From positions 1 through 23,142 of the IMG/VR virus record IMGVR_UViG_3300031837_000059: a stretch of DNA of 23,142 bases; one strand, written 5' to 3'. The notes below the pieces were generated by a model. The model searched no databases. It had not been told where the DNA came from and worked only from the letters and a program-made list of their open reading frames with translations. The first letter of the stretch is position 1; each line of letters starts with the position of its first letter. Below, in pieces: positions 22,479 to 23,142 of the stretch. This DNA comes from a virus. The position numbers were made by a program, and so were the translations under genes.

Positions 22479-23142
22479 CTAGAAGTTCACTTTTTCGAAT
22501 ACCTTCGGTTCTCTTTTTACTGTCGTGAAAAACTTAGGGCCATTAGAATAAAGAAAGGTCCGAAGACCCAAACCACCATTGCTATCAGCCCAACAACGCC
22601 TCTTATGATCACAGTAGGAGCAATTTGTTCCAAGAACTCGGTTACCACTTGCTCCATCTTCTTCATCGGGGTAGCACCTTTCAGGTTCGACATCTGACTC
22701 AACAGCAGACTTTAAATAGTCAATACGTTCTTCAACATTAACTGTGGCAGCAAGTTCGTCCTTAGTGAATGGAAGATAAGCTAGGTGTCCGCTGACTTTG
22801 TCCATTGCAAGAAATGCACCGTCTGTGTTTCTTGCTTTACTATAACCGGCGATCTGTTCAATATAACCGAAGGCGTCGTCTTCAGCCAAAGATCCATTAG
22901 CGAACTTCTTAAACGAATAGGGGCTAGCACTCTTGACATCAACAGTTACTCCGTCGATGTCGGCGTCGATATGTCCTTTAATTCCTTGGATAGCCACTTC
23001 ATCTTGGCGAGCCGTAACATTGTGGCCCGACACGCTGGCGAGGAATAGTAGGACAGACTCTGTAATGTGGCCAACGAGGAACTTGAGGAGAGTGTGGCCT
23101 TTGAGTGGTTCTTCTGGTTCATACCGTTTCTGATACCAAAGT
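22479..23142 (-). CDS. Cas4/RecB-like PD-(D/E)XK nuclease (5' end outside window)
   Basis: The frame stays open to the right edge, so at least 221 residues are visible and the true N-terminus is missing; a GTG at 23033 is internal because conserved sequence ('GHTLLKFLVGHITESVLLFL') precedes it. Catalytic elements: 'IKGHIDADIDGVTVDVKSAS', giving the acidic D of 'HIDAD' and the D-x-K of 'VDVKS', then 'YIEQIAGY' with the conserved Q..Y helix. A late 'CSYCDHKRRCW' (three cysteines) after an earlier 'RCYPDE' cysteine resembles the iron-sulfur cluster cysteines of Cas4/AddB-type exonucleases. No cas genes are nearby. Phage members of this family are stand-alone exonucleases in recombination or replication. 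It heads the visible part of the right-arm transcript. Confidence 0.75.
   Translation of the reverse strand, partial: LWYQKRYEPEEPLKGHTLLKFLVGHITESVLLFLASVSGHNVTARQDEVAIQGIKGHIDADIDGVTVDVKSASPYSFKKFANGSLAEDDAFGYIEQIAGYSKARNTDGAFLAMDKVSGHLAYLPFTKDELAATVNVEERIDYLKSAVESDVEPERCYPDEEDGASGNRVLGTNCSYCDHKRRCWADSNGGLGLRTFLYSNGPKFFTTVKREPKVFEKVNF

Noticed and set aside
22517-22702. Minus-strand frame of 61 residues with a convincing membrane-like stretch inside the Cas4-like nuclease gene
   Set aside because: It lies wholly inside the conserved cysteine-containing end of the nuclease in another frame and has no clear ribosome binding site; overprinting cannot be excluded but is not supported.
22479-23142. 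CRISPR association suggested by the Cas4-like nuclease
   Set aside because: No repeats, spacers or other cas genes in the window; stand-alone phage Cas4-like exonucleases are common.

Overview
The window is a 23 kb piece of a tailed-phage genome, or a prophage close to the lytic form, with a short-tailed (podovirus) virion plan. Almost every base is coding. Genes overlap by a few bases (TAATG, ATGA, TAGTG junctions). There are no rRNA, tRNA or CRISPR features and no recognisable insertion sequence. Relatives recognisable by eye come from both the P22-like virion (gp4-like and gp10-like head-tail proteins) and the T7-like repertoire (endonuclease I, a gp13-like GNAT-fold protein). A secreted ClpP-like protein of a type familiar in Alphaproteobacteria and a B12-dependent ribonucleotide reductase hint at an alphaproteobacterial host; this is inference only.

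Left arm, + strand, 1-16259, is one morphogenesis block. In order it holds: the end of a structural protein, a gp4-like head-tail adaptor, a small gene, the N-terminal part of a gp10-like packaged-DNA-stabilisation/tail-hub protein, a 729-residue ConA/LamG adhesin-like protein, the C-terminal part of the gp10-like protein, a glycine-rich collagen-like tail fibre, a small virion protein with the block's best ribosome binding site, a GNAT-like protein, two putative DNA-ejection proteins, a 1722-residue internal 'polyvalent' protein with two zinc-metallopeptidase motifs, and two small genes. A perfect 12-bp hairpin terminator at 16263-16292 separates it from the convergent right arm.

Right arm, - strand, 23142 to 16305, reads leftwards as one tightly coupled unit that enters from beyond the right edge. 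It holds: a Cas4/RecB-type PD-(D/E)XK nuclease, a small acidic protein, a secreted ClpP-like serine protease, an M15 peptidase endolysin, a T7-type endonuclease I, a DEDDy 3'-5' exonuclease with a zinc ribbon, a 51-residue protein, a DUF5664 nucleotide-hydrolase-like protein, a DUF4406 deoxyribosyltransferase-like protein, a tiny basic ORF, a nucleotidyltransferase-fold protein, class II ribonucleotide reductase, a putative holin and a helical protein. DNA processing, nucleotide supply and lysis are thus interleaved in one transcript.

The points most worth a second look are: the gp10-like gene split by an inserted adhesin gene, which itself looks like a lectin domain interrupted by a LamG domain; a recurring beta-module shared by three virion proteins; the ribonucleotide reductase that has no ATG/GTG/TTG start and appears to begin at ATT; and the secreted ClpP-like protease directly ahead of the endolysin.
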